A stretch of DNA of 64,000 bases from Candidatus Eiseniibacteriota bacterium (GTDB taxonomy: Bacteria > Eisenbacteria > RBG-16-71-46 > CAIMUX01), in the NCBI GenBank assembly GCA_016712505.1, contig JADJQY010000009.1:310001-374000 (forward strand), in the 5' to 3' direction. The translations under genes were made by a program, and so were the position numbers. The notes under the pieces are model-generated. The model had not been told where the DNA came from and made no database searches. It worked only from the letters and a program-made list of their open reading frames with translations. Below, in pieces: positions 1 to 9,204 of this stretch. Numbering within the stretch: the stretch's first letter is position 1; each line of letters opens with the position of its first letter.

Positions 1-1
1 G

Positions 2-961
2 ATCGTGGGCTTCCTGATCCGCCAGCGGGAGGGAACGATCGCTCCCGGCGGAGAGGGGCCGGCGCGGCGTGAGACGATCCGCTTCCGGCCCAGCATCGGC
101 CTGGGATTTCCCACCTCGGATGTGCAGTCGGTGGAGCGGTACGAACTGCCGGGGGAGGAAATCCCGGTCCGATTCCGGGTGACGGTCAACTTCATGGGGT
201 TGTACGGGCCGAGCTCTCCCTTGCCGAACCACTACAGCGAGGACCTGATCTGGTACGGCGAGGAAGGGCAGACCCAGCGGGATTTCCTCGACCTGTTTCA
301 CCATCGCATGATCTCGTTCGTCTATCGCGCCTGGGCGAAGTATCGCCACTGGGCGTCGTACCGGCAGGGAGGAAGCGACACCCTCACCCGGATGTACCTC
401 GGGTTGATCGGCCTCGGTACTCCGGGGCTGCGCGAGGCCGCCCCGTTGCCTCCGCTCAGCATGCTGCGTGCCGCGGGCCTCCTGGGCGGAGGTTCGCGCT
501 CCGCCGCCGGGCTGGCCGGGCTGCTGCGGGATCAATGGGGAGACCTGCCGATCACGGTCGAGAGTTTTCTCAGCCGGGTGGTGTCACTGCCGCGGAGCGC
601 GACCTCGTCCCTGGGCAAGCGCGGTGTGGTGCTGGGGCGGGACCTGATCCTGGGTGAGCGGGTGGTCGATCGCCGGACCGCTTTCTCGATTCACCTCGGT
701 CCGGTCGGCGCGGAGGAGTTCGCGCGCTGGCTTCCGGGTGGTGAGCGGTTCGAGGCGATGGTCAAGCTGGTTCGTTTCTATGTGACCGATCCGCTCGATT
801 TTGCGCTCTTCCTCACCCTCAAGCGGGAGGAAGTTCCGGCCCTGCGCCTCGGTGCCCGGCAACCGCTGGGTCAGATGAGTTGGCTCCTGCCCGATGGCAC
901 GGAGGATGGTGTGGTTCGCTTACCGGCCGATCGTTGGGACCCGCTGAGAAACGCGGCCTGA
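2..961 (+). CDS. tssG: Type VI secretion baseplate subunit TssG (5' partial)
   Basis: This is most of TssG (ImpH/VasB), a wedge component of the T6SS baseplate that works with TssE, TssF and TssK in the cytoplasm under the membrane complex. Diagnostic stretches are visible: RFRPSIGLGFP, then NFMGLYGPSSPLP, then the RDFLDLFHHRMISFVYRAW region. A GTG at position 5 could be read as a start, but the frame is open to the window edge. The family's usual N-terminal FFQAVRLLE-type segment is missing, so the real start lies left of the window and roughly 25-40 residues are absent. It ends 27 bases before clpV, the usual tssG-clpV order. The family call is secure. Confidence 0.93.
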   Translation: MVGFLIRQREGTIAPGGEGPARRETIRFRPSIGLGFPTSDVQSVERYELPGEEIPVRFRVTVNFMGLYGPSSPLPNHYSEDLIWYGEEGQTQRDFLDLFHHRMISFVYRAWAKYRHWASYRQGGSDTLTRMYLGLIGLGTPGLREAAPLPPLSMLRAAGLLGGGSRSAAGLAGLLRDQWGDLPITVESFLSRVVSLPRSATSSLGKRGVVLGRDLILGERVVDRRTAFSIHLGPVGAEEFARWLPGGERFEAMVKLVRFYVTDPLDFALFLTLKREEVPALRLGARQPLGQMSWLLPDGTEDGVVRLPADRWDPLRNAA

Positions 962-988
962 TCCGGAGTCCTGGAACCCTACTAGGAG

Positions 989-3682
989 ATGCCGATGCTC
1001 GATGTCGATATCAAGGGCTTGTTCCACAAGCTGAACCCGTACTCGCGAAAGGCGATGGAGGGAGCGGTTGGACTCTGCGTCTCGCGCACCCATTACGAGG
1101 TGTCGGTCGACCATGTGTTGGCTGCGTTCCTCGACGATCCGAACGGTGACGCCGCGCACGTGATGCGGCACTTCGGGGTCAATCCCGCGCCGCTCCTGGG
1201 GGAACTGCAGCGGGGGTTGGAGAAGATGAAGTCGGGCAACAGCGGCCGCCCGGTTTTCTCGCCCCGATTGCTCGAGTGGATCAGCGACGCCTGGCTCTGG
1301 GGGTCGGTCGAGTTCGGCGACACCGCCGTCCGCTCCGGAATGCTCTTCTCGGTTCTCGCCATGCACCCCGATCGGTACACCGCGGTCGATCTCGATCGCT
1401 ACTTCGAGGCGGTGAAACTCGACGAGCTGAAGCGTGACTTCTACCGGATCGTGGGCGGCTCGCGCGAGGCGGCGCAGGCCGCCGATGCCGCGGCGGCCGA
1501 AGGCAAGCCGGGTCTACCCGGGCGCCCGGTGGAGGAGACCGCGATCGGGCGGTTCATGATCGATTTCACCGAGAAGGCGCGGAAGGGGGAGATCGATCCG
1601 GTCTTCGGGCGTGACGCCGAGATCCGGCAGATGATCGACATCCTGGCCCGACGTCGGAAGAACAACCCGATCGTGGTCGGAGAGCCCGGTGTGGGCAAGA
1701 CCGCGGTGGTGGAGGGGCTGGCGCTCCGCATCGTCAAGGGAGACGTGCCCGACATCCTGCGCAACGTGCGGCTCCTCTCGCTCGACCTCGGGCTGCTCCA
1801 GGCGGGCGCCGGGGTGAAGGGGGAGTTCGAGAATCGGCTCAAGTCGGTGATCACCGAGGTGAAGGCCTCGCCCACCCCGGTCGTCACCTTCATCGACGAA
1901 GCCCACACCCTGATCGGGGCGGGCGGCTCGGCCGGGACGAGCGACGCGGCGAACCTGCTCAAGCCGGCCCTGGCCCGTGGGGAACTGCGCACCATCGCGG
2001 CCACCACCTGGTCCGAGTACAAGAAGTACTTCGAGAAGGACGCGGCGCTCGAGCGGCGTTTCCAGGTGGTCAAGCTCGACGAGCCGTCGCCCGAAGTGGC
2101 GATCGAGATGATGCGCGGACTGCGGGAGAAGTACGAGGTTGCGCACAAGGTCCGGATCCTCGAGGAGGCGGTCGAGGCGGCCGCGGTCCTCTCCAGTCGC
2201 TACATCTCCGGTCGGCAGCTCCCGGACAAGGCGGTCGACCTGCTCGACACCGCCGCCGCGCGGGTGAAGATCGCCCAGGCGACGGTGCCGGAGTCGCTCG
2301 ACGACCTCGAACGACGCCTGCAGGGACTGGGACGTGAGCGGGAGGCGATCCTGCGTGAGCAGTCGCTCGGACAGCGCGACGGCAGTCGGCGATTGGTCGA
2401 ACTCGAGGCCGAGATCGCCAAGAAGGAAACGGATCGCGACGCCCTAACGGCCCGTTGGACCAAGGAAAAGGAGTGGGTGGGGAAGATCCTCGCGCTCCGC
2501 AATCAGCTCGATCCGAGCTTCGCCCCGCCGGCTCCCAAACCGGCCGAAGGGGAGCCGGCTCCGGCCGAGGCGTCGGCGCTCTCCGCCGAAGAGCGGACGA
2601 GGGTGCAGGCCGAACTCGACACGCTGCAGAAGGAGCTTCGCGAGTTCCAGGGCTTCGAGCCGCTGGTGCCGGTCGAGGTCGACACCCGGCTGGTCGCCCA
2701 GGTGGTGGGGAGTTGGACCGGAATCCCGGTCGGCAAGATGATGAAGGACGATGCGGCGCTCACCCTGATTTTCAAGGAGCGGCTGGCCGAGCGGATCAAG
2801 GGACAGGACCAGGCGCTCGAGGCGGTCGATCGTGGCCTACGCGCGGCCAAGGCCGGGCTCAAGAATCCGAAGACGCCCATCGGCGTCTTCCTCTTCGTCG
2901 GCCCCTCGGGGGTCGGCAAGACCGAAACTGCGATCTCGGTGGCCGATCTGATGTTCGGCGGCGAGCGGTTCGTGACCACGATCAACATGTCGGAGTTCCA
3001 GGAAAAGCACACCGTCAGTCGATTGGTCGGATCTCCGCCCGGATACGTCGGTTACGGGGAGGGGGGGGTGCTCACCGAGGCGGTGCGGCAGCGCCCCTAC
3101 TCGGTCGTGCTGCTCGATGAGTGCGAGAAGGCGGATCCGGACGTGCTGAACCTGTTCTACCAGGTCTTCGATAAGGGGATGCTGGCCGACGGCGAGGGGC
3201 GCGACATCGACTTCAAGAACACGGTCGTGTTCCTCACCTCGAACCTGGCCACCGACGTGATCATGCAGATGTGTCAGGGGCCGGTCCCTCCCTCGACCGA
3301 GGAGCTGGTCAACGCGATCCGACCGGTGCTCTCCAAGCACTTCAAGCCGGCGCTCCTGGCCCGCATGGAGATCGTGCCCTACTTCCCGCTCCGGGGGGAG
3401 AACCTGAAGTCGATCGTCCGGCTCAAGCTGCGCGGGATCACGAATCGTATGAAAGATAGCCACAAGATGACCCTCGACATCGATAAGAAGGTCGAGGATG
3501 TCATCGCGGCGCGGTGCACCGACGTCGACTCCGGCGCGCGGAATATCGATCACATCATCAGCCAGACCCTGTTGCCGATGATGTCGACCCGCCTCCTGGA
3601 ACAGATGACGGAGGGACCGTTGCCCGAGACGATGAAGCTTGGGATCGCGTCCGACGAGTCATTCGTCATCGACTTCGCCTGA
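989..3682 (+). CDS. clpV: T6SS sheath-recycling AAA+ ATPase ClpV (TssH)
   Basis: ClpV is a hexameric Clp/Hsp100 ATPase that disassembles contracted TssB/TssC sheaths so the T6SS can refire. The 897-residue product has the class layout: an N-terminal substrate domain (about 1-150), a first AAA+ module with Walker A GEPGVGKT (231-238) and Walker B FIDEA (D303, E304), a charged coiled-coil middle domain (about 440-560), and a second AAA+ module with Walker A GPSGVGKT (638-645) and Walker B LLDECEK (D710, E711). The N-terminus resembles ClpV rather than ClpB. Start ATG 989 follows an AGGAG site; ATG 995 is a possible alternative. It follows tssG by 27 bases and precedes vgrG, so it belongs to the T6SS operon. 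Confidence 0.95.
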   Translation: MPMLDVDIKGLFHKLNPYSRKAMEGAVGLCVSRTHYEVSVDHVLAAFLDDPNGDAAHVMRHFGVNPAPLLGELQRGLEKMKSGNSGRPVFSPRLLEWISDAWLWGSVEFGDTAVRSGMLFSVLAMHPDRYTAVDLDRYFEAVKLDELKRDFYRIVGGSREAAQAADAAAAEGKPGLPGRPVEETAIGRFMIDFTEKARKGEIDPVFGRDAEIRQMIDILARRRKNNPIVVGEPGVGKTAVVEGLALRIVKGDVPDILRNVRLLSLDLGLLQAGAGVKGEFENRLKSVITEVKASPTPVVTFIDEAHTLIGAGGSAGTSDAANLLKPALARGELRTIAATTWSEYKKYFEKDAALERRFQVVKLDEPSPEVAIEMMRGLREKYEVAHKVRILEEAVEAAAVLSSRYISGRQLPDKAVDLLDTAAARVKIAQATVPESLDDLERRLQGLGREREAILREQSLGQRDGSRRLVELEAEIAKKETDRDALTARWTKEKEWVGKILALRNQLDPSFAPPAPKPAEGEPAPAEASALSAEERTRVQAELDTLQKELREFQGFEPLVPVEVDTRLVAQVVGSWTGIPVGKMMKDDAALTLIFKERLAERIKGQDQALEAVDRGLRAAKAGLKNPKTPIGVFLFVGPSGVGKTETAISVADLMFGGERFVTTINMSEFQEKHTVSRLVGSPPGYVGYGEGGVLTEAVRQRPYSVVLLDECEKADPDVLNLFYQVFDKGMLADGEGRDIDFKNTVVFLTSNLATDVIMQMCQGPVPPSTEELVNAIRPVLSKHFKPALLARMEIVPYFPLRGENLKSIVRLKLRGITNRMKDSHKMTLDIDKKVEDVIAARCTDVDSGARNIDHIISQTLLPMMSTRLLEQMTEGPLPETMKLGIASDESFVIDFA

Positions 3683-3793
3683 TCCGGGGCCGCGCCGGAA
3701 ACGGGGAAACGCGGTGCACGGTTGGGATGGTGAGTGGCGCAGACCGGTCGGCGCGCGCAGGCGCGCGGGCCGACCGGGAGAACCGAGGGGATC

Positions 3794-6004
3794 ATGGCGA
3801 TAGAACGGATGGCGAACCAGGCCGAGCTCTTCTTCGAGTGCGGCGCGTATGGCCCGACCGACCTTCGGGTCACCCGATTCCGCGGGGTGGAAGCGATCTC
3901 GGAGCTGTTTTCGTTCGACATCGAGCTGGCGAGCGAGAACGCCGAACTCGATTTCGCCGAGCTGGTGGGGCAGCCCGCGACCCTCTCCTGGTCGACCGAA
4001 GATGACCTCCGCTACGTCAACGGCATCCTGGCCGGCTTCGAGCAGCTCGGATCGGGCGCCCGTTTCCACAACTATCGCGCCCGCCTGGTGCCGAAGGCCT
4101 GGATTCTCACCCTTCGCCGCAACTGCAAGATCTTCCAGGGCGAGGACGTGAAGGCGATCATCACCAAGGTGCTCACCGCCGCGGGTCTGGCGGACGGTAC
4201 CGATTTCGCCTTCCCCACCTACGGCACCCACCCGACCCGCGAGTACTGCGTGCAGTACCGCGAGACCGACTGGGACTTCGTCGCCCGCCTGGCCGAGGAA
4301 GAGGGAATCTCGTTCTTCTTCCAGCACGAGGCCGGGGCCCACAAACTGCTGTTCACCGATGCGAACACTGCCTTCGAGGACATCCCGGGGAACGCTTCGA
4401 TTCCGTTCCGACTCCCGACCGCCATGATCGAGGACGAAGAGGCGGTCTACACGTTTCGGTGGTCCGAGGCGATGCGGACCGGCAAGTCGGTCCTCCGCGA
4501 CTACCTCTTCACCAACCCGGCGCTCGACCTGACCACTCCGGCCCAGACGGCCGACCTCGAGACGGCCCATGAGGCGTACGACTACCCGGGGGAGTACATC
4601 ACGGGGGCGTGGGGAGGCACCCTGGCCAAGTACCGGCTCGAGGAGATGCGCGCCAACCGCAACCGCGGACGTGGAGACTCCTCCGCGCGCGCCTTGATCG
4701 CCGGATATTGCTACACCATGGTTGAACACGGGCGGGAGGACCGGAATCAGCGGTATCTACTCACCCGGGTGGAGCACTGGGGACAGCAGCCCGAATCGGT
4801 CGAGGAAGACACTGCCTCCGGCGGGAAGCAGCCGCCGTACGGAAACAGCTTCGACTGCATCCCGGCCGAGACCCCGTTTCGCCCCGAGCGGCTCACCCCG
4901 CGGCCGCGGGTCGAGGGAGCGCAAACCGCCACGGTGGTCGGTCCCGCGGGAGAAGAGGTGCATGTCGATCAGCACGGCCGGGTGAAGGTCCACTTCCACT
5001 GGGATCGCGTGGGGGCGAAGGACGACAAGGACTCCTGTTACATCCGGGTGGCGCAGGGCTGGGCCGGTTCCGGCTGGGGTATCGTCTTCATTCCACGCAT
5101 CGGGATGGAAGTCATCGTCCACTTCCTCGAAGGGGACCCGGATCAGCCGATCATCGCCGGTTGCGTCTACAACGGGCTCAATCCGCCTCCCTACGATCTG
5201 CCGGCGGAGAAGACGAAGAGCACGATCAAGAGCAACTCCTCCCTGGGCGGCGGCGGATTCAACGAGATCCGTTTCGAGGACGCCAAGAACTCCGAGCAGG
5301 TCTACATCCATGCCCAGAAGGACATGGACACCATGGTCGAGAACAACCGCACGGTCACGGTTGGGGTCGACGAAACCCACGAGGTGGGCAACGACCGCAC
5401 GCTGCACGTCAAGCACGACGAGGCGACCACGATCGACAATAACCGGACGATCGAGGTGAAGGTCGACGACACCGAGACGATCGGCGGGAGCCAGACGATC
5501 GACATCACCGGCACGCAGGACACCCGGATCGTCGGCTCGAGATCGGCCGAGATCCTGGGCAGCGACTCGACCAACGTGATCGGAAGCCGCACCGTTTCGG
5601 TCGGAGGGACCCAGGGCGTATCGGTCACCGGTGAGGAGAGCTACTCCGTCTCGGGCAACTCGACCGACGAGGTGGGCGGCGAGCACAGCCTGTCGGTTGG
5701 CGGAGATCAGTCGATCGAGATCGCGGGGAGCGGAGCGCTCCAGATCAGCGGGGAATACACGATCGAGGTTTCCGGCGCATTCGGCAACACGGTGGGCGGC
5801 GACTCCAACTGGGAGACGACCGGAAATCTCACCATCAAGGCAGCCAAGATCACCATCGAAGCGGACGAGCAGATCGAGATCAAGACCGGCAGCGCCAAGA
5901 TCACCATGAAGTCGGGGGGAGATATCACGATCGAGGGATCGAAGATCGAGGGGAAGGCCAGCGGCAACCTGACCTTGAAGGGCGCAACGACCAAGATCGA
6001 CTAG
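3794..6004 (+). CDS. vgrG: T6SS spike protein VgrG (TssI)
   Basis: VgrG forms the trimeric needle tip of the T6SS. The 736-residue product has the gp27-like N-terminal base and the gp5 OB-fold region, with the hallmark run GWGIVFIPRIGMEVIVHF followed by LEGDPDQP (around residues 425-450). It ends in a long gp5-type beta-helix from about residue 490, built of short Thr/Val/Gly repeats of the TVTVGVDETHEVGNDRT type. No additional C-terminal effector domain is visible after the helix. I place the start at ATG 3794, which has GAGGGG a few bases upstream and the expected N-terminus; an in-frame start at 3734 would add 20 unlikely Arg/Gly-rich residues. The downstream genes look like its cargo and adaptor module. 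Confidence 0.93.
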   Translation: MAIERMANQAELFFECGAYGPTDLRVTRFRGVEAISELFSFDIELASENAELDFAELVGQPATLSWSTEDDLRYVNGILAGFEQLGSGARFHNYRARLVPKAWILTLRRNCKIFQGEDVKAIITKVLTAAGLADGTDFAFPTYGTHPTREYCVQYRETDWDFVARLAEEEGISFFFQHEAGAHKLLFTDANTAFEDIPGNASIPFRLPTAMIEDEEAVYTFRWSEAMRTGKSVLRDYLFTNPALDLTTPAQTADLETAHEAYDYPGEYITGAWGGTLAKYRLEEMRANRNRGRGDSSARALIAGYCYTMVEHGREDRNQRYLLTRVEHWGQQPESVEEDTASGGKQPPYGNSFDCIPAETPFRPERLTPRPRVEGAQTATVVGPAGEEVHVDQHGRVKVHFHWDRVGAKDDKDSCYIRVAQGWAGSGWGIVFIPRIGMEVIVHFLEGDPDQPIIAGCVYNGLNPPPYDLPAEKTKSTIKSNSSLGGGGFNEIRFEDAKNSEQVYIHAQKDMDTMVENNRTVTVGVDETHEVGNDRTLHVKHDEATTIDNNRTIEVKVDDTETIGGSQTIDITGTQDTRIVGSRSAEILGSDSTNVIGSRTVSVGGTQGVSVTGEESYSVSGNSTDEVGGEHSLSVGGDQSIEIAGSGALQISGEYTIEVSGAFGNTVGGDSNWETTGNLTIKAAKITIEADEQIEIKTGSAKITMKSGGDITIEGSKIEGKASGNLTLKGATTKID

Positions 6005-6117
6005 AAACCTGGACCGACCGGGAACCAGGATCGAGCAGAGAGAACGATCGACCGTTCAGCGCCGACCGGGCGCACCGGATCGGTCGGCCGCACGACAGGG
6101 GAAGACGGAGCTACGGC

Positions 6118-7428
6118 ATGAGTGGTATGCGGGTCGACATCGCGGCGGAGCATCTCGAGGATGCCGTCTTCCTCACGCGGCAGCGTGGCGTCGCTTTCGG
6201 ATCCCATGCCCAGACGGTGCGAACCTTGTCCGATCTCGAGGAGCGGCTGCTGGCCCACCTCGACGGCGCGGTGCTGGCGCAGCCGGTGATCTGGGATGTA
6301 GCGCGTGACTTTCTCGGTTCGAAGGACCCGGCCGAGGCGTTCGTCGGTGGATTCCTCGCCTTGTGCGGCGACTCCCCAGATCCATTCAGCGAATTCGAAG
6401 GGGCACTCTCCGGTTCCCCCGGCGCCGACGGGCTGCGCCTTGCCTGCCGCCTGGCCCGCGGTGCCGCGTCGACCGAGCGGCTCGAGCGGCTCGGGCGGTC
6501 GGAGTCCTCGACCCTTCGCTCCTTCGCCCTCGATGCCGCGGTGTTTCGCGGCGGGACGTGCGAGCCGCGGGAGGTGGTGGCGCTCCTCTCCGGCGAGGAA
6601 CCCCGGACGATTCGAAACGGGCTGGAGATCACCGCGCGACTCCGGACCCGCGGAGTGGAGCCCGCGATTCGAAAGTGCCTGAAGCACGCGGAACCGGCGG
6701 TCGCAGCGGCGGCGCGTCGGGCCGGACTTCTCCTCGGTATGGGCGATGCGCACGCGGCCACGGCCGAGGCGGCCGCGCAGCCGACGGCGGAAGGGGCGCG
6801 AGCCCTGGCCTGGCTGGCCATGGCCGGAGGGGCTGATGCCTACGACACCCTGGTCGGAGCGACGAGTGACCCGAAACGCGCACGGGCGGCTTTCCTCGCC
6901 CTGGCCACCTTCGGTCATCCCGGGGCGACGACGCTTCTCGTTTCGGCCACCGCGGATCCGAAGCTCGGCCGCGTCGCCGGCCATGCGCTTTCGGCGCTGC
7001 ACGGGCTGAATCTGAAGGGGATGGGGCTCCTGCGGAAGGAGCCGGCGCGTCAGGCCTCGGGGGACGAACTGGACGATACCTACCTCGACGACGATTTTCC
7101 CGACCCTGATCCCGAGCGGATCCGGATCTGGTGGGAGGGGGCGGGAGCGCAATCCGCCGAACCGCAGAGAGTGCGCGGCGGGCAGCCGATCTCCTGGAAG
7201 CGGATGTTCGATTCGCTCGGCGCATCCCCCTTGCCCGAGCGGGAGGCGGTGCTGCTCGAGTGCCGCCTGCGGTTGCCCGAGTTCCGCGGGATCGAGTCGC
7301 GGGGCTGGGTCTCGGATCAGGAACGCGGGCTGCCTGGGCTTCGCGACACGCTCGAGGCGGCAAGCAAGGGGCGGTCGGCCAAGACCTGGCCAACGCTCAT
7401 CGATCTGTTACCTCAGGCCCGCAGGTAG
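6118..7428 (+). CDS. TIGR02270-like T6SS-associated HEAT-repeat protein
   Basis: This 436-residue protein resembles the TIGR02270 family, which recurs in T6SS clusters beside vgrG and DUF2169/PAAR genes but has no assigned biochemical role. The opening region (IAAEHLEDAVFLTRQRG, then a LSDLEERLLAHLDG segment) is typical of the family. Most of the chain is a series of short Ala/Leu/Arg-rich helical pairs consistent with HEAT-like repeats, so a scaffolding or adaptor role is plausible. No signal peptide or membrane segment is seen. ATG 6118 has a GGAG site seven bases upstream. It lies 113 bases after vgrG on the same strand. Confidence 0.75.
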   Translation: MSGMRVDIAAEHLEDAVFLTRQRGVAFGSHAQTVRTLSDLEERLLAHLDGAVLAQPVIWDVARDFLGSKDPAEAFVGGFLALCGDSPDPFSEFEGALSGSPGADGLRLACRLARGAASTERLERLGRSESSTLRSFALDAAVFRGGTCEPREVVALLSGEEPRTIRNGLEITARLRTRGVEPAIRKCLKHAEPAVAAAARRAGLLLGMGDAHAATAEAAAQPTAEGARALAWLAMAGGADAYDTLVGATSDPKRARAAFLALATFGHPGATTLLVSATADPKLGRVAGHALSALHGLNLKGMGLLRKEPARQASGDELDDTYLDDDFPDPDPERIRIWWEGAGAQSAEPQRVRGGQPISWKRMFDSLGASPLPEREAVLLECRLRLPEFRGIESRGWVSDQERGLPGLRDTLEAASKGRSAKTWPTLIDLLPQARR

Positions 7429-7557
7429 GTCCCCGCGGGGATGTACGTTCCGGGGCGATCGCGGCGCAACCGGCGCCGCGAAATGCACGACAACTAGAGA
7501 GGCGAGGCAAGCGTGCGAAACACCGAGCGGCGACACCGATCCCAGCCGGAGGAGAGG

Positions 7558-8040
7558 ATGCAGACCAAGGCGCGGCCGGAGAGTGCTCCTGGGCCGATCG
7601 TCCGTTCGACCGCGCGGGTCAACGGGGCGCAGATCGGCCGGTTGCTCGCGGTCACCGGCGACCAACGGCCGCTGGTGGACTACCCGGCAGCGGTGAACGG
7701 AGCGCGGGTTGCCGTGCTCGCCGCCCATCCGCCCGGCGGCCTGCTCGACGCGGCGGTCGGTCGCCATGTCGTGCTCCTGTTCGAGGACGGGGATCCGGAG
7801 AAGCCGATCCTCACCGCCTTCGTCCAGGAAGGTGCGGAACAACGGGTGGGAGCGCCGGACTTTCTCAAGGTGGACGGTGAGGTGATCGCCATCGAGGCGG
7901 CGCGCGAACTGGAGCTGCGCTGCGGAGAGGCGAGCATCCGGCTGACCCAGGACGGTCGGGTGATCGTCAAGGGAGTCCAGATCACGAGCGAAGCCAAGGG
8001 GCTGCAGCGGATCCGGGGCGCGGCGGTGCGGATCAACTAG
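7558..8040 (+). CDS. DUF6484-like T6SS accessory protein
   Basis: The 160-residue product has the pattern of DUF6484 proteins, small T6SS-linked proteins of unknown function: a GAQIGRLLAV start, a LVDYPA stretch, then VVLLFEDGDPEKPILTAF. That last segment resembles the GDP..PI motif of VgrG OB folds, so a small OB-like tip or adaptor domain is a reasonable guess. The C-terminal half (ELELRCGEASIRLTQDG) looks like the first turn of a gp5-type beta-helix. I choose ATG 7558, which sits four bases after GGAGGA; an in-frame GTG at 7513 has a poorer site. It sits between TIGR02270-like and DUF2169-like genes. Confidence 0.7.
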   Translation: MQTKARPESAPGPIVRSTARVNGAQIGRLLAVTGDQRPLVDYPAAVNGARVAVLAAHPPGGLLDAAVGRHVVLLFEDGDPEKPILTAFVQEGAEQRVGAPDFLKVDGEVIAIEAARELELRCGEASIRLTQDGRVIVKGVQITSEAKGLQRIRGAAVRIN

Positions 8041-8107
8041 CCGCCGGGCGACAACCAGACGCGCGGCGCGAACGCGCCCCGACAGGCTCGATCCGGAAGT
8101 GACACGA

Positions 8108-8131
8108 ATCGCGACTGGTACCAGTCGCGAT
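8108..8131. promoter_or_regulatory. 24-bp perfect palindrome upstream of DUF2169 gene
   Basis: A perfect inverted repeat with no spacer: half-site ATCGCGACTGGT followed immediately by its complement. It lies in the 156-base gap between the DUF6484-like and DUF2169-like genes, about 65 bases before the next start. There is no T-tract after it, so it fits a dimeric regulator site or cruciform better than an intrinsic terminator. Its right end merges into the 16-bp tandem repeat that follows. The function is inferred only. Confidence 0.45.
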
Positions 8132-8189
8132 AGGCACGACACGCGACAGGCACGATACGCGACAGGCACGAAACGGGAAGGCACGCGAG
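8126..8189. repeat. 16-bp tandem repeat, about four units
   Basis: Three near-identical 16-base units start at 8126, 8142 and 8158 (consensus CGCGACAGGCACGATA), followed by a degenerate fourth unit at 8174. The array overlaps the right arm of the palindrome at 8108-8131 and ends eight bases before the GTG of the DUF2169-like gene, so it occupies that gene's leader. Confidence 0.8.
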
Positions 8190-8196
8190 AGACTCA

Positions 8197-9204
8197 GTGG
8201 AACTCGACAATCGGACAACGATGCCGGCGCAGATCGCCGTGCTCCCGGACAAGGACGGCTACGAGACGCTTCTCGTGATCGCCAAGGCGACCTATCGCCT
8301 GGTGGGGGAACGCCTCGAGCCGCACGACGAACCGGTTGCGATCACCCAGGCGGATGAGTTTCACGGCAAGCCCGGGGAGAGCAGCGTTCGACTGGAGTCG
8401 GATCTCGCCCTGGGCAAGCCGGCAACCGATGTCGTGGTGCTGGGTCACGCCTACGCGCCGAAGGGAAAGGCGAAGGAAGGGAAGCTCGTTCTCCGGGTGG
8501 GGAAGGTGGAGCAATCGGCGCGGGTGTTCGGCGACCGACGCTTCGCGCTCACCCTCGGCCTGGTTCGCATCTCCGGCCCGGAGCCGTTCGAGAAACTCCC
8601 TCTGCTCTGGGAGCGCTCGTTTGGCGGCGTTCAGACGGAGAAGGGGGGAAAGCAGATCACCGGAGGGGAAGAGCGGAAACCGGTCGGTACCGGATTCGTG
8701 AAGAAGAAGCGACGCTCGTTCATCGATGGGCTTGCCCTGCCGAACTTCGAGCACCCCAAGATGCTGCTCAAGCGGCCGGGACAGCGGCCGACGCCGGTGG
8801 GATTCGGGTTCGTCGGGCGCCACTGGGTGCCCCGCCGGAACTACATGGGAACGTACGACGCCGCCTGGGAGCGGGATCGCCTTCCTCTCGTCCCGGTCGA
8901 CTTCGACCTGCGCGCGTTTTGCGCCGCGCCGGAGGCGATGCAGTTCACGCCCCATCTCGTCGGCGGCGAACCGATCCTGCTCGACGGATTCCATCCTCGG
9001 GGGCCGCTCCGCTTCGCCCTCCCGACGGGGCGCCCGCGGATGGCGGTCGAGGCGAAGGGGAGCTGGACGGATCTCGAGCCTACGCTCGACACCGTCGTGA
9101 TCGAACCGGATGAGGGGAGGGTGGCTCTGACCTATCGCGCCTCATTCCGCATCCACAATTTCGTGCGCCGGGTCTCGGCCATCCGGGTGGAGGCTTCCTC
9201 GTGA
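8197..9204 (+). CDS. DUF2169-like T6SS cargo-adaptor protein
   Basis: The 335-residue protein matches the DUF2169 pattern: an LDNRTTMPAQ opening, VIAKATYRLV, HGKPGESSVRLESDL, then the conserved PLLWERSFGG block and a later NYMGTYDAAWERDRLP stretch. DUF2169 proteins are found beside PAAR/VgrG and toxin genes in T6SS loci, and some act as adaptors or chaperones for loading effectors on the spike. No signal peptide is present, which fits a cytoplasmic role. The start is GTG 8197, with only a weak ribosome site. Its stop overlaps the start of the ketosynthase-like gene by four bases (GTGA), so the two are probably translationally coupled. Confidence 0.82.
   Translation: MELDNRTTMPAQIAVLPDKDGYETLLVIAKATYRLVGERLEPHDEPVAITQADEFHGKPGESSVRLESDLALGKPATDVVVLGHAYAPKGKAKEGKLVLRVGKVEQSARVFGDRRFALTLGLVRISGPEPFEKLPLLWERSFGGVQTEKGGKQITGGEERKPVGTGFVKKKRRSFIDGLALPNFEHPKMLLKRPGQRPTPVGFGFVGRHWVPRRNYMGTYDAAWERDRLPLVPVDFDLRAFCAAPEAMQFTPHLVGGEPILLDGFHPRGPLRFALPTGRPRMAVEAKGSWTDLEPTLDTVVIEPDEGRVALTYRASFRIHNFVRRVSAIRVEASS

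Noticed and set aside
3659..4729. A 356-residue minus-strand frame opposite vgrG.
   Set aside because: VgrG is unambiguous in the forward frame; the reverse frame is low-complexity Gly/Arg/Val without motifs.
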